The notes beneath the pieces were generated by a model, which was not told the DNA's origin, did no database searches, and saw nothing but the letters and a program-made list of their open reading frames with translations. A DNA stretch of 64,000 bases from Massilia timonae CCUG 45783 (GTDB taxonomy: Bacteria > Pseudomonadota > Gammaproteobacteria > Burkholderiales > Burkholderiaceae_D): positions 184,695 through 248,694 of the forward strand of contig NZ_JH992924.1 in the NCBI RefSeq assembly GCF_000315425.1, given 5' to 3'. The translations under genes were made by a program, and so were the position numbers. The stretch's first letter is position 1, and every line of letters begins with the position of its first letter. Below, piece after piece: positions 46,228 through 55,077 of this stretch.

Positions 46228-47730
46228 ATGAACGAACACGATATGTCGCCTTCGCGGCGCAACTTGCTCAAGGGCATGGCCGGCGCCTCCGCGCTGCCTT
46301 TCGTCGGCGCCTTCGCCGCGCTGCACGCGCGCGAAGCCCTGGCCGCCAATGGCGCGACCGCCCTGGTCGACAGCCCCTATGGCCCGATCGCCCCGGTCAA
46401 CGACCTCTCCACCGGCCTACCGCTGCTGCAACTGCCGCCGGGCTTCAGCTACAAGAGTTATGGCTGGCGCGGCGACACCATGAGCGACGGCCGTCCATGC
46501 CCGGGCGGCCACGACGGCATGGGCGTGATCGTCACGCGCAAGGTCGGTCGCAATACGGAACAAGTGTTGGTGCGCAATCATGAAATCAGCGGCAGTGCCG
46601 CTGTCAATTTCATCAACGCCTATGGCCTGTATGACACCGGTAACGTCAGCGGCAGTTCGGGCAACCGTTCCTGCGGCGGCACCACCAACCTGGTGTTCCG
46701 CGACGGCGACTGGATCAGCATGACCCCGAGCCTGGGCGGCACCCAGCAGAACTGCGCCGGCGGCATCACTCCCTGGGGCACCTGGCTGACCTGCGAAGAG
46801 GTCGGTTCGGACACGGTCAGCGCCGGCGGCAAGAAACACGGCTACGTGTTCGAGGTGACGGCCGATCCGCAACAGGTCAGCGGCCAGCCGATCGTCAACA
46901 TGGGCCGCTTCGCGCATGAAGCCGCCGCCGTCGACCCGAGCAACTGCAATGTCTACCTGACCGAGGATTCCTCGGGCAAGTCGGGCTTCTACCGCTACAT
47001 CCCGGATGTGAAGACCGGCGCGCCCGGCTCGCTGGCCATGGGCGGCGTGCTCGAGATGGCCAAGGTAAAGGGCCGCAACAACGTCAACCTGGCGGTGGCC
47101 TCGGTCGACGACACGTATGAGCTGGAGTGGGTGCCGATCGCCAATCCGGACGCCAACCGCGGCAGCGGCGTCGGCCCGGGCGGCGAGACCATCAACAACG
47201 CCGCCGGCCCCTTCGTGCAGGGCTGGATGAAAGGCGCGCTGCGCATGAACCGCGGCGAAGGCATCTGGTACGCCCAGGGCAAGATGTACGTGATGGACAC
47301 CTCGGGTGGCCACATCAACCGCGGCGCGATCTGGGAACTCGACCTGGCGCGCCAGACCCTGAAGTGCATCTATTCGAGCCCGAGCCAGCTGGTGGGCAAT
47401 ATGGGCGACAACCTGACGGTCAGCCCGCGCAACGCGATCCTGATCTGCGAAGACGCGTCGAGCGCCATCACCGACCATTTCGGCTACGGCCAGCGCCTGA
47501 TGGGCCTGACGGGCGCGGGCGATGCCTACATCTTCGCCAAGAACAACATCAACCTGACGGCGGCCCAGTTGCAGGGCGCCGGCAAGCTGACTTCGCTCGC
47601 CGGCGACGGGCGCGGCAACGAATTCGCCGGCGCCTGCTTCGACCCGACCGGCCGCTACCTGTTCGTGAACATCCAGACCCCGGGCGTGACCTTCGCGATC
47701 TCGGGCCCGTGGGCCAAGGGCCCGCTGTAA
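46228..47730 (+). CDS. PhoX-family (DUF839) phosphatase, Tat-exported
   Basis: A 500-residue protein with a twin-arginine signal (SPSRRNLLKGMAGASALP, then a hydrophobic run to about residue 40). The mature part is of the PhoX/DUF839 type: RNHEISGS, WGTWLTCEEVGSDT, HEAAAVDPSNCNVYLTEDSS, YRYIPD, ISPRNAILICEDAS-like segment and NEFAGACFDPTGRYLFVNIQTPG. PhoX enzymes are Ca/Fe-dependent periplasmic alkaline phosphatases. ATG 46228 follows GGAG. A candidate Pho box lies upstream and a PEP-CTERM protein gene follows by 28 bases. Confidence 0.88.
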   Translation: MNEHDMSPSRRNLLKGMAGASALPFVGAFAALHAREALAANGATALVDSPYGPIAPVNDLSTGLPLLQLPPGFSYKSYGWRGDTMSDGRPCPGGHDGMGVIVTRKVGRNTEQVLVRNHEISGSAAVNFINAYGLYDTGNVSGSSGNRSCGGTTNLVFRDGDWISMTPSLGGTQQNCAGGITPWGTWLTCEEVGSDTVSAGGKKHGYVFEVTADPQQVSGQPIVNMGRFAHEAAAVDPSNCNVYLTEDSSGKSGFYRYIPDVKTGAPGSLAMGGVLEMAKVKGRNNVNLAVASVDDTYELEWVPIANPDANRGSGVGPGGETINNAAGPFVQGWMKGALRMNRGEGIWYAQGKMYVMDTSGGHINRGAIWELDLARQTLKCIYSSPSQLVGNMGDNLTVSPRNAILICEDASSAITDHFGYGQRLMGLTGAGDAYIFAKNNINLTAAQLQGAGKLTSLAGDGRGNEFAGACFDPTGRYLFVNIQTPGVTFAISGPWAKGPL

Positions 47731-47758
47731 CCGTCACTTTTTATAAAGGAAAACGAAC

Positions 47759-48331
47759 ATGAGCATGCACAAATTCGTCGCCGCCTCCGCCATCGCCCTG
47801 GGCGCGCTGGCCTTTTCGCACTCCGCCAGCGCCGTCGTCCTGACCGGCAGCAGCGGCGCCAATCTCGTGACCGACTACAGCGAAGCCGGCGTCGTGTCGT
47901 TCGACCTCGACCTGCGCGACTTCAGCACGACTACCCTGAACTTCGTGCTGGAAGAAGCCGACCTGGCCGGGCCGCTGAGCTTCAGCGCCATCGTCCGCAA
48001 CCTGGTGGGTCTGTCGATGTACCAGTTCAACTTCGGCCTGCAGGGCATCGGCTACGCAAGCGCGGGCAGCGTGTCCTCGTTCTCCGGCGCCGCGGCCAGC
48101 TACTCGGGCAATAACGCCGTCATCAAGTTCGCCAACGGCGAGACGGCCGACGTCCTGTTCGGCAATCCGACCCTGTTGGACGGCCGCAGCGACTGGCTGC
48201 TCGACACCAGCGGCCTGTCGGCCGGCGACACCTTCTCGATCGTGGCGCAGGTGCCGGAACCGTCGACGGTGGCCATGGTGCTGCCGCTGCTGGCCGGCCT
48301 GCTGCTGGCGCGCCGCCGCAAGCGCGATTGA
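47759..48331 (+). CDS. PEP-CTERM sorting-domain protein
   Basis: A 190-residue exported protein with a signal peptide (about 1-25, ending SASA) and a beta-rich middle. The C-terminal tripartite sorting signal is QVPEPSTVAMVLPLLAGLLL followed by ARRRKRD: a PEP motif, a membrane helix and an Arg-rich tail, the substrate signal of the exosortase/EpsH system. An AAAGGA site precedes the ATG. It lies 28 bases downstream of phoX and ends before a strong terminator, so the pair is probably one transcript. Confidence 0.9.
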   Translation: MSMHKFVAASAIALGALAFSHSASAVVLTGSSGANLVTDYSEAGVVSFDLDLRDFSTTTLNFVLEEADLAGPLSFSAIVRNLVGLSMYQFNFGLQGIGYASAGSVSSFSGAAASYSGNNAVIKFANGETADVLFGNPTLLDGRSDWLLDTSGLSAGDTFSIVAQVPEPSTVAMVLPLLAGLLLARRRKRD

Positions 48332-48465
48332 AAACCGATAGCGTAGACGCGCAAGTGTGCGAAGAACGGGTATTTGCCGCCCATTGGACGGGATTGGCAG
48401 TGAAATGAACGTAGAAGCAGGGCAATAGTGCGAGGGACAGACTCGACCGGATGCTAGACTTGCTT

Positions 48466-48498
48466 GAAAGCGGACATAGGGTGTCCGCTTTCATTTTC
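48466..48498 (+). terminator. Rho-independent terminator after the PEP-CTERM gene
   Basis: A perfect 11-base stem, GAAAGCGGACA (48466-48476) with TGTCCGCTTTC (48482-48492), a 5-base loop, then ATTTTC. It closes the phoX/PEP-CTERM transcript and sits 51 bases before the MscS-type gene. Confidence 0.8.
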
Positions 48499-48548
48499 AG
48501 CCTTGTTTTTGTTCCGCATCAGCCAGATGCCCAGTCAGAGGAGTCGAC

Positions 48549-50225
48549 TTGCTTATGCGTGCTTCGTTCAGTTTCCTGTTCCTGTTGTTGATCGCCCTGG
48601 CGGCGCCACTGTCATCGACCGCCTTCGCCGCCGGCCAGGCCGAAGAAGCGCCGCCCGCCGAGGAAGTCATTCCCGATCCGCTCAAGCGCGAGACGCCGCG
48701 CTCGATGGTCTCGGGCCTGATTTCTGCCCTGGCCGAGCCCGATTACGATCGCGCCGCCCAGTACCTCGACATGCCGGCCGGCAGTAACCGCCAGCGCACC
48801 AACGCCATTACCCAGGCGCGCAACTTCCATGCGCTTCTGGACAACGGCGGTTCGCTGTCGCCGTTCGTCGCGCTGTCGAACGAGGCGATCGGCAAGATCG
48901 ACGACGATTTGCCGGCCGAGCAGGAAAACGTCGGCGTCCTGACCATCCAGGACAGGAAGGTGCCGATCCTGCTGACTCGCGGCCAGGACGGCGACCACCA
49001 GGTCTGGCGCGTGTCGCGCGAGACGATCGACCAGGTCACGCAGGCGGCGCGCCAGGAGCCGGTGGTGCAGGCGCCCGACAAGAATGAACTCGTCGTCGCC
49101 GGCGCGCCGCTGAAGGACTGGGCGATGCTGGTCGGACTCGGGGTGCTGCTCTTTGGCGGACTGTGGATGGTGGCGGCCCTGATCGTCGCCGCCATACGCA
49201 GGTTGGTACCCGACGCGGGCGCCAACGGCCTGGTGCGCTTCATGGAGGCGGCGCTGCCGCCGGCCAGCCTGCTGATCGCGGTTGCCCTGTTCTACAACTG
49301 GGCCGAAGAACTGCCGGTGTCGATCGTCGCGCGCACGACGCTGCTGCGTTATACCGACATCGTCTCGGTCATCGCCCTGGTGTGGTTCGGCCTGCGGCTG
49401 ATCGATGCGGTCGCCGAGCTGGCCACCGCGCGCATGCAGCGCAGCCAGCGGCGCCAGGTGGTGGCGGTCATCACGCTGGCGCGCCGCGCCGCCAAGATCC
49501 TGCTGCTGGCATTCTCGGCCGTCGCCATCCTCGGCACCTTCGGCATCGACGTCACGACCGGTATCGCGGCGCTGGGTATCGGCGGTATCGCGCTGGCGCT
49601 GGGCGCCCAGAAGACGGTGGAAAACCTGGTCGGCAGCGTCACCGTGATCGCCGACAAGCCGCTGCAGGTGGGCGACTTCGTCAAGGTGGGCGACGTGGTC
49701 GGCACCGTGGAAGACGTGGGCATCCGCTCGACCCGCATCCGCACCGGCGAGCGCACCGTCGTCACGATTCCCAACGGCGACCTGTCGGCGCGCCAGATCG
49801 AGAACTTCGCGGCGCGCGACCGCTTCCTGTTCAACCCGACCATCGCGGTGCCGCTCGGCACTCCGTCGGCCAAGCTGAAGGAGGCGATCACCATCGTCCA
49901 GCAGGTGCTGACGGAAGAGAAGAACATGGCCGAGGGCCATCGCGCGCGGCTGGGCAGCATCAACGACCGGGCCTTCAACATCGATGTCTGGTCGTACATC
50001 AACGTGAGCGAGTTCGACACCCAGGTCATCATCCGCGAGACGCTGCTACTGAAGATCCACGAGCGGCTGGAAGCGGCCGGCATCCCCTTCGCCTTCCCGA
50101 CCCAGAAGATCGTGTTTTCGCGGGAGCAGGCCGGCGCCCGGGAACAGCCGGGTGGTCCTGGCGAGGGGGGAGAGGATGCAGGCCTGGTGACGCTGGATAA
50201 GACTATGCCGCAGCCTCGAGCGTGA
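48549..50225 (+). CDS. MscS-family mechanosensitive ion channel
   Basis: A 558-residue membrane protein. It has a signal peptide (about 1-28), a periplasmic domain to about 185, several membrane helices (LVGLGVLLFGGLWMVAALIV, LIAVALFYNWAEEL and others) and the MscS pore and beta domain: GIDVTTGIAALGIGGIALALG (pore helix), then AQKTVENLVGSV, LQVGDFVKVGDVVGTVEDVG, IRSTRIRTGERTVVTIPNGD. TTG 48549 is five bases after GAGGAG; ATG 48555 is the alternative. The 3' end overlaps oxyR by 23 bases (convergent). Confidence 0.9.
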   Translation: MLMRASFSFLFLLLIALAAPLSSTAFAAGQAEEAPPAEEVIPDPLKRETPRSMVSGLISALAEPDYDRAAQYLDMPAGSNRQRTNAITQARNFHALLDNGGSLSPFVALSNEAIGKIDDDLPAEQENVGVLTIQDRKVPILLTRGQDGDHQVWRVSRETIDQVTQAARQEPVVQAPDKNELVVAGAPLKDWAMLVGLGVLLFGGLWMVAALIVAAIRRLVPDAGANGLVRFMEAALPPASLLIAVALFYNWAEELPVSIVARTTLLRYTDIVSVIALVWFGLRLIDAVAELATARMQRSQRRQVVAVITLARRAAKILLLAFSAVAILGTFGIDVTTGIAALGIGGIALALGAQKTVENLVGSVTVIADKPLQVGDFVKVGDVVGTVEDVGIRSTRIRTGERTVVTIPNGDLSARQIENFAARDRFLFNPTIAVPLGTPSAKLKEAITIVQQVLTEEKNMAEGHRARLGSINDRAFNIDVWSYINVSEFDTQVIIRETLLLKIHERLEAAGIPFAFPTQKIVFSREQAGAREQPGGPGEGGEDAGLVTLDKTMPQPRA

Positions 50226-51144
50226 CCATGTCCACGCCCGGCAGGTGGCATTCGCCCACCGCGCGCACGACGGCATCGATCGCGGCGCGGCGGGTGAAGC
50301 TCTTGCGCCAGGCGATCACCACGCGGCGCGACGGCGCCGGCGGCAGGAAGGGCACGTAGGTCAGCAGGCCGTTCGGGTCCTGCAGGTCGATCACCGAGGC
50401 GCGCGGCAGCACGGTCAGGCCGATGCCGCTGGCGACCATGTGGCGGATCGTCTCGAGCGACGAGCCTTCGAAGGTGCGCTGCATGCCGTTGCCGGGCGCC
50501 GAGAAGCGCGCCATTTCCGGGCACGCTTCGAGCACCTGGTCGCGGAAGCAGTGGCCGGCGCCCAGCAGCAGCATGGTTTCGCTCTTGAGGTCTTCGGCCG
50601 AGATTTCCTTGCGGCCGGCCCATGGGTGGCTCTTCGGCATGGCCACGATGAACGGCTCGTCGTACAGCGGCTGCACCGACATGCCGTGGTCGGGCAGCGG
50701 CAGCGCCATGATGGCGGCGTCCAGCTCGCCCTGGCGCAGCAGCTCCAGCAGTTTATGCGTGTAGTTCTCTTGCAGCACCAGCGGCATCTGCGGCACGGTG
50801 TCGATCAGGTTCTTCACCAGCGGCGGCAGCAGGTAGGGCCCGATGGTGTAGATCACGCCCAGGCGCAGCGGGCCGGCCAGCGGATCCTTGTTCTGCTTGG
50901 CCAGCTCCTTGATGGCGGCGGTCTGCTCCAGCACCCGCTCGGCCTGGGCCACGATCTGGGCGCCCAGCGGCGTCACGGAAACTTCGGAGCCGCCGCGCTC
51001 GAACAGGGTCACGCCCAGCTCGTCCTCGAGTTTCTTGATGGCGACGGACAGGGTGGGTTGGGCCACGAAACAGGCTTCGGCGGCATGGCCGAAGTGTTTG
51101 GCGCGCGCAACGGCGACAATGTATTTCAGCTCGGTCAGTGTCAT
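50203..51144 (-). CDS. oxyR: Hydrogen-peroxide-sensing LysR-type regulator OxyR
   Basis: A 313-residue LysR protein. The helix-turn-helix is HFGHAAEACFVAQPTLSVAI. The redox pair of OxyR is conserved at the E. coli numbering, Cys199 (GAGHCFRDQ) and Cys208 (LEACPEM), with SSLETIRHMVASGIGLTVLP after it. It should respond to peroxide by forming the disulfide and activating antioxidant genes. It converges on the MscS gene and is divergent from the PilT-family gene. Confidence 0.93.
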   Translation of the reverse strand: MTLTELKYIVAVARAKHFGHAAEACFVAQPTLSVAIKKLEDELGVTLFERGGSEVSVTPLGAQIVAQAERVLEQTAAIKELAKQNKDPLAGPLRLGVIYTIGPYLLPPLVKNLIDTVPQMPLVLQENYTHKLLELLRQGELDAAIMALPLPDHGMSVQPLYDEPFIVAMPKSHPWAGRKEISAEDLKSETMLLLGAGHCFRDQVLEACPEMARFSAPGNGMQRTFEGSSLETIRHMVASGIGLTVLPRASVIDLQDPNGLLTYVPFLPPAPSRRVVIAWRKSFTRRAAIDAVVRAVGECHLPGVDMVTLEAAA

Positions 51145-51472
51145 GTTTTATGTGTTCCGGGTAGCGCACCCCGGCCGGCGCCGGGACGGCGGGCCGGGGC
51201 GGCACACCCGTTTTAGCCATGAAATAATAGTTTAACGAGAATCATAGTCGATATAATTGCCCGGCAGGCGAGGGAAGCACGGATTTGTTCTGGCGGATGG
51301 GATTGGCAACGGAAAAAGCGGCCGGCAAGGCCTCGCCGGCCGCGCGCAAACCACAGCCATACCGGTGGTATGGCGAGGATTTGCAACGCAGCAGGGCGTT
51401 TTTTCCGTGCCAAGACCGCCGCCAAGAATAAATCCGTGCTTCCCTAGTCACTGCAATTTTTGAAAGGCCCGC

Positions 51473-52657
51473 ATGTCTTCGACGTTCGGCCCGGCGGAAG
51501 CCCAGGCCTATATCCACAAGCTCTTGACGGTGATGCATCACCAGGGCGGCTCCGACCTCTTCATCTCGGCTGACTTTCCTCCAAGCATTAAACACCAGGG
51601 GGCGATGAAGGCGCTCAGCCAGCAGCGCCTGACCGGCGAAGTCACGCGCGCGCTGGCGCTGTCGATCATGAACGAGCGCCAGCGCGCCGAGTTCGAGGCC
51701 GAGATGGAGTGCAATTTCGCGATCTCGCTGCCGGGCGTCTGCCGCTTCCGCGTCAACGTCTACGTGCAGCAGCAGAGCGTGGGCATGGTGGTGCGCACCA
51801 TCGCCTCCGAGATCCCCAACTTCGACAAGCTCGACCTGCCCGAGGTGCTCAAGGACGTGGTGATGACCAAGCGCGGCCTGGTGCTGGTCGTCGGCGGCAC
51901 CGGTTCCGGCAAGTCGACCACGCTGGCGGCGATGATCGACTACCGCAACAGCAACTCGGCCGGCCACATCATCACGGTGGAAGACCCGGTGGAGTACGTC
52001 CATAAGAACAAGGGGTGCCTGGTGACGCACCGCGAAGTGGGCGTCGACACGCTGTCGTGGCACCACGCGCTGAAGAACACGCTGCGCCAGGCGCCGGACG
52101 TGATCCTGATCGGCGAGATCCGCGACACCGAGACCATGGAGCACGCGATCGCCTTCGCCGAGACCGGCCACCTGTGCCTGGGCACCCTGCACGCCAATAA
52201 CGCCAACCAGACGATGGACCGGATCATCAACTTCTTCCCGGAGGAGCGGCGCAACCAGCTGTTGATGGATTTGTCGTCGAACCTGCGCGCCATCGTCTCG
52301 CAGCGCCTGGTGCGTACCGAGGATGGAAAAGGCCGGAAGGCGGCCATCGAGATCCTGCTGAACACGCCGACCATCGGCGAGATGATCCTCAAGGGAAACT
52401 TCCAGAACATCAAGGAGATCATGCACAAGTCGCGCGAACTGGGCATGTGTACCTTCGACCAGGCCTTGTTCGAGCTGTATAACAAGGGCCTGATCGGCTA
52501 CGACGAGGCGATCCGCAATGCCGACTCGGCCAACGGACTGCGCCTGCAGATCAAGCTGTCGGGCGAACGGCGCGAGCCGGGCGCCGCCGCCGCGCGGCCG
52601 GCCGAGCTGTCGATGGCGATCGAGGAAGAACCAGACGACGAACCGCCCAAACCCTGA
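51473..52657 (+). CDS. PilT/PilU-family pilus ATPase (third paralogue)
   Basis: A 394-residue ATPase similar to PilU. Walker A is GGTGSGKS at residues 141-148; the Asp box ITVEDPVEYVH, Walker B DVILIGEIRDTETMEHAIAFAETGHL and His box LGTLHANNANQT are present. A C-terminal tail of about 30 residues is rich in Glu, Pro and Ala and differs from the PilU at 13-14 kb. It stands apart from other pilus genes, next to rfaE2, so it may be an accessory retraction motor. Confidence 0.9.
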   Translation: MSSTFGPAEAQAYIHKLLTVMHHQGGSDLFISADFPPSIKHQGAMKALSQQRLTGEVTRALALSIMNERQRAEFEAEMECNFAISLPGVCRFRVNVYVQQQSVGMVVRTIASEIPNFDKLDLPEVLKDVVMTKRGLVLVVGGTGSGKSTTLAAMIDYRNSNSAGHIITVEDPVEYVHKNKGCLVTHREVGVDTLSWHHALKNTLRQAPDVILIGEIRDTETMEHAIAFAETGHLCLGTLHANNANQTMDRIINFFPEERRNQLLMDLSSNLRAIVSQRLVRTEDGKGRKAAIEILLNTPTIGEMILKGNFQNIKEIMHKSRELGMCTFDQALFELYNKGLIGYDEAIRNADSANGLRLQIKLSGERREPGAAAARPAELSMAIEEEPDDEPPKP

Positions 52658-52678
52658 TATCCGTTTTATTTCTACTTT

Positions 52679-53152
52679 ATGCCTGCATTCGAAAACAAGA
52701 TCTGCACGCGCGCCGAGCTGGCCGCGCGTATCGCCGCATTGCCGAAACCGGTCGTGCTGACCAACGGCGTGTTCGACATCCTGCACCGCGGCCACGTGAC
52801 CTATCTGGCGCAGGCGCGCGAGCTGGGAGGCTCGCTGGTGGTAGCGGCGAACACCGACGCCTCGGTCAAGCGCCTGGGCAAGGGCGACGACCGTCCGCAC
52901 AACACCCTGGCCGACCGCATGGCGGTGCTGGCGGCGCTGGAATCGGTGAGCCTGGTGGTCGAGTTCGACGAGGACACGGCCCTGGAGGTGGTGCAGGAGG
53001 GTCGGCCCGACATCTACGCCAAGGGCGGCGATTACGTGATGGACCAGATCCCGGAAGGCAAGGCCGTGCTGGCCTATGGCGGCCGGGCGGTGGCGATCGA
53101 CTTCGAGCACGACCGCTCGACCACCAAGCTGGTGGCGCGGATACGCGGCTGA
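52679..53152 (+). CDS. rfaE2: D-glycero-beta-D-manno-heptose 1-phosphate adenylyltransferase
   Basis: A 157-residue nucleotidyltransferase (RfaE domain 2/HldE C-terminal activity) that makes ADP-heptose for the lipopolysaccharide inner core. It has VLTNGVFDILHRGHVTYLAQ with the HxGH motif, NTDASVKRLGKGDDRPHN, and the C-terminal ISTTK-like DRSTTKLVARI motif. It encodes only the adenylyltransferase half, as is usual in Burkholderiales. It follows the PilT-family gene by 21 bases. Confidence 0.93.
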   Translation: MPAFENKICTRAELAARIAALPKPVVLTNGVFDILHRGHVTYLAQARELGGSLVVAANTDASVKRLGKGDDRPHNTLADRMAVLAALESVSLVVEFDEDTALEVVQEGRPDIYAKGGDYVMDQIPEGKAVLAYGGRAVAIDFEHDRSTTKLVARIRG

Positions 53153-53160
53153 CCGTCGCT

Positions 53161-53526
53161 TCAGCCTGCCGCGCTAGGCAGGCGGTCGTATTGCACCACG
53201 CCGCCCGCCGACTGCGTGAACACCAGGTCGCATCCGGCGAAGACTTCCGCGCTCACGCCATCGTGGACCGAGTCGTAGAGCCATGCGGCCATCGCGGCGT
53301 TCGTCGCCTGCATCTCGATTTCCCGGGCGGGCTTGCCCGCCTGCAGCGCATCGACCAGTTCCTGGACGAAGAAGGGGATGGCGCCCGCGGTCCATTCGGC
53401 CCCACGTTCGCGCGCCTCGGCTGCGCGCGGCTGCGCCATCGCCATCAGCGCGGCGGCGTCGACCTGCGTTTCCATGGCCAGGGAAGGTTCGGATTGGTCA
53501 TCGGTCGTGAAGACACGTATCAGCAT
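53161..53526 (-). CDS. Hypothetical protein (121 aa)
   Basis: The frame starting at ATG 53526 reads MLIRVFTTDDQSEPSLAMET and ends GVVQYDRLPSAAG. It is a small soluble protein with an alpha-helical middle (ALMAMAQPRAAEARERGAEW) and no recognised family. It lies 28 bases downstream of the FAD-oxidase pseudogene on the same strand. Confidence 0.65.
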   Translation of the reverse strand: MLIRVFTTDDQSEPSLAMETQVDAAALMAMAQPRAAEARERGAEWTAGAIPFFVQELVDALQAGKPAREIEMQATNAAMAAWLYDSVHDGVSAEVFAGCDLVFTQSAGGVVQYDRLPSAAG

Positions 53527-53554
53527 GGTGTGGGCTTTCGTTTCATTGGTTGGA

Positions 53555-54964
53555 TCAACCCGTATGGTACGCGTCCCACAGCTTGTTGCGGAACCTGTAC
53601 GCCGGGTCGACCCTGCGCTTGAGCGCGAAGAAGCGTTCGGCATCCGGATAGGCGGCGTGGAATTGCGCCACGGTCGCATGGATCTGGTAGGGGAGGTAGT
53701 AAGAACCACCCAGCGCAGTCGCGGCGTCGACCAGTTCGCGGGTCCAGGCGCGCACCGCGTCGCGGTCGCGCGGCGCGGTCTGCTGGCGGTAGTACAGCAC
53801 GAAGGCGAACACGTCGCTGCGAGCCCAGGCCAGCAGGGTGCCGGGGTCCTTGCGCGCATGGCGGATCGAAACGTTGATGACGTTCACCTGGTGCTGGCGC
53901 AGGATGGCGCGCAGCCGCTCGGCGAAGCGTTCCATCGCCGCTACCGGCACGAAATACTCTTGCAGCGCGTACGCGGTCCCGGCGCCGGCCAGCGGCGCGA
54001 GCGAATGGATGTCGAGGCCGGCCTAGTGGTTGCGCCACTCGACCGAATCCGTGGAATAGAGCAGCGGCTCGAGGACGCGCCGGCGCAGCTCCTTGCCCCA
54101 GTGCGAAGCCGAGATCACTTCCTGCAGCCGGCGCTCGATGCGGTAGTCGCCGCCGATGGCGGTGAGGCGGTTCGGTAGCGTCACCGTGCGGCGGGTGCGC
54201 TCGAAGGTCACCGCGCGCACCAGCGTGTAATCGTCGGGGTACAGGGTGGCGTTGTGCATCACGGCATCTGGATTGGTGCCGATACGGGCCGTGAAGAATT
54301 GCCGGTAGTCCGAGAGCGGCATCACGCGCGAGCGTCGCTCGAGAGCTGCATTGTCGGCCAGGCGCAGCGCCGCTTCGACGATCACGCCGATGCCGCCGTA
54401 GCCGCCGATCGCGCCGTAAAAGAGCTCGCTGTTGCGGGTGGGGCTGGCGGCAATGACCGCGCCGTCGGCCAGCACCAGCCGGATCGCTTCCACGCTCGAC
54501 ACCAGCGGGCCTTGCCCGACGTAGCGGCCGTGGGCATTGACGCCGAGCGAGCCGCCCACGGTGAAATCGGCATACGACTGCATCACCTGCAGCGCCAGGT
54601 CGTGCGGGTCGATGATGGCCTGGATGCGGCGCCAGGTGATGCCCGGCTGGACCGTGATGCTGCGCTCGGCGGGCACGAAGCGGACTACCTGGTCGAAGCC
54701 GCGCATGTCGAGGTGCAGCGAACGGTCGGCGGCGATCTGGCCGCCCATGCTGTAGCGGGCGCCGCCGATCGAGACCGGACCGGCGTACGCGCGCAGCGCG
54801 GCCACGATCTCGTCCACCGTGCGCGGAACGAGGATGCGCTCGACCTCCACCGGGTTCAGCTGCGTCGCGTCGTTGACGACCGGCTGGCGGGCAAGCGCGG
54901 GCAGGCCGAGCGAGGCGAGGGCGAGCGCCAGGCGGCGGCGGGAGGGCATCGGCGATCTCGGCAC
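53555..54964 (-). pseudogene. FAD-linked oxidase (aldonolactone-oxidase-like) with in-frame amber codon
   Basis: The full frame is 470 codons. The N-terminal 313 residues begin with a Tat-like leader (SRRRLALALASLGLPALA) and contain the FAD-binding PCMH domain (ILVPRTVDEIVAALRAYAG, VSIGGARYSMGGQ, TVGGSLGVNAHGR). A TAG at 54023-54025 follows SVEWRNH; beyond it the same frame continues AGLDIHSLAPLAGAGTAYAL, QEYFVPVAAMERFAERLRAI and the aldonolactone-oxidase C-terminus (YPDAERFFALKRRVDPAYRF). Only one base seems wrong, so this is either a recent nonsense mutation or a sequencing error. The start may be GTG 54964 or ATG 54949. Confidence 0.85.
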
Positions 54965-55077
54965 GCGGCGATCTCCAGGGCAGGCAATGGATGAGCAAAC
55001 TACGCATCGGCGACGCCGGTGTCAACGGCTGGGGTCCTTATAATGAGCGCTGCATAAATACTCCAAGGAATACCGCG

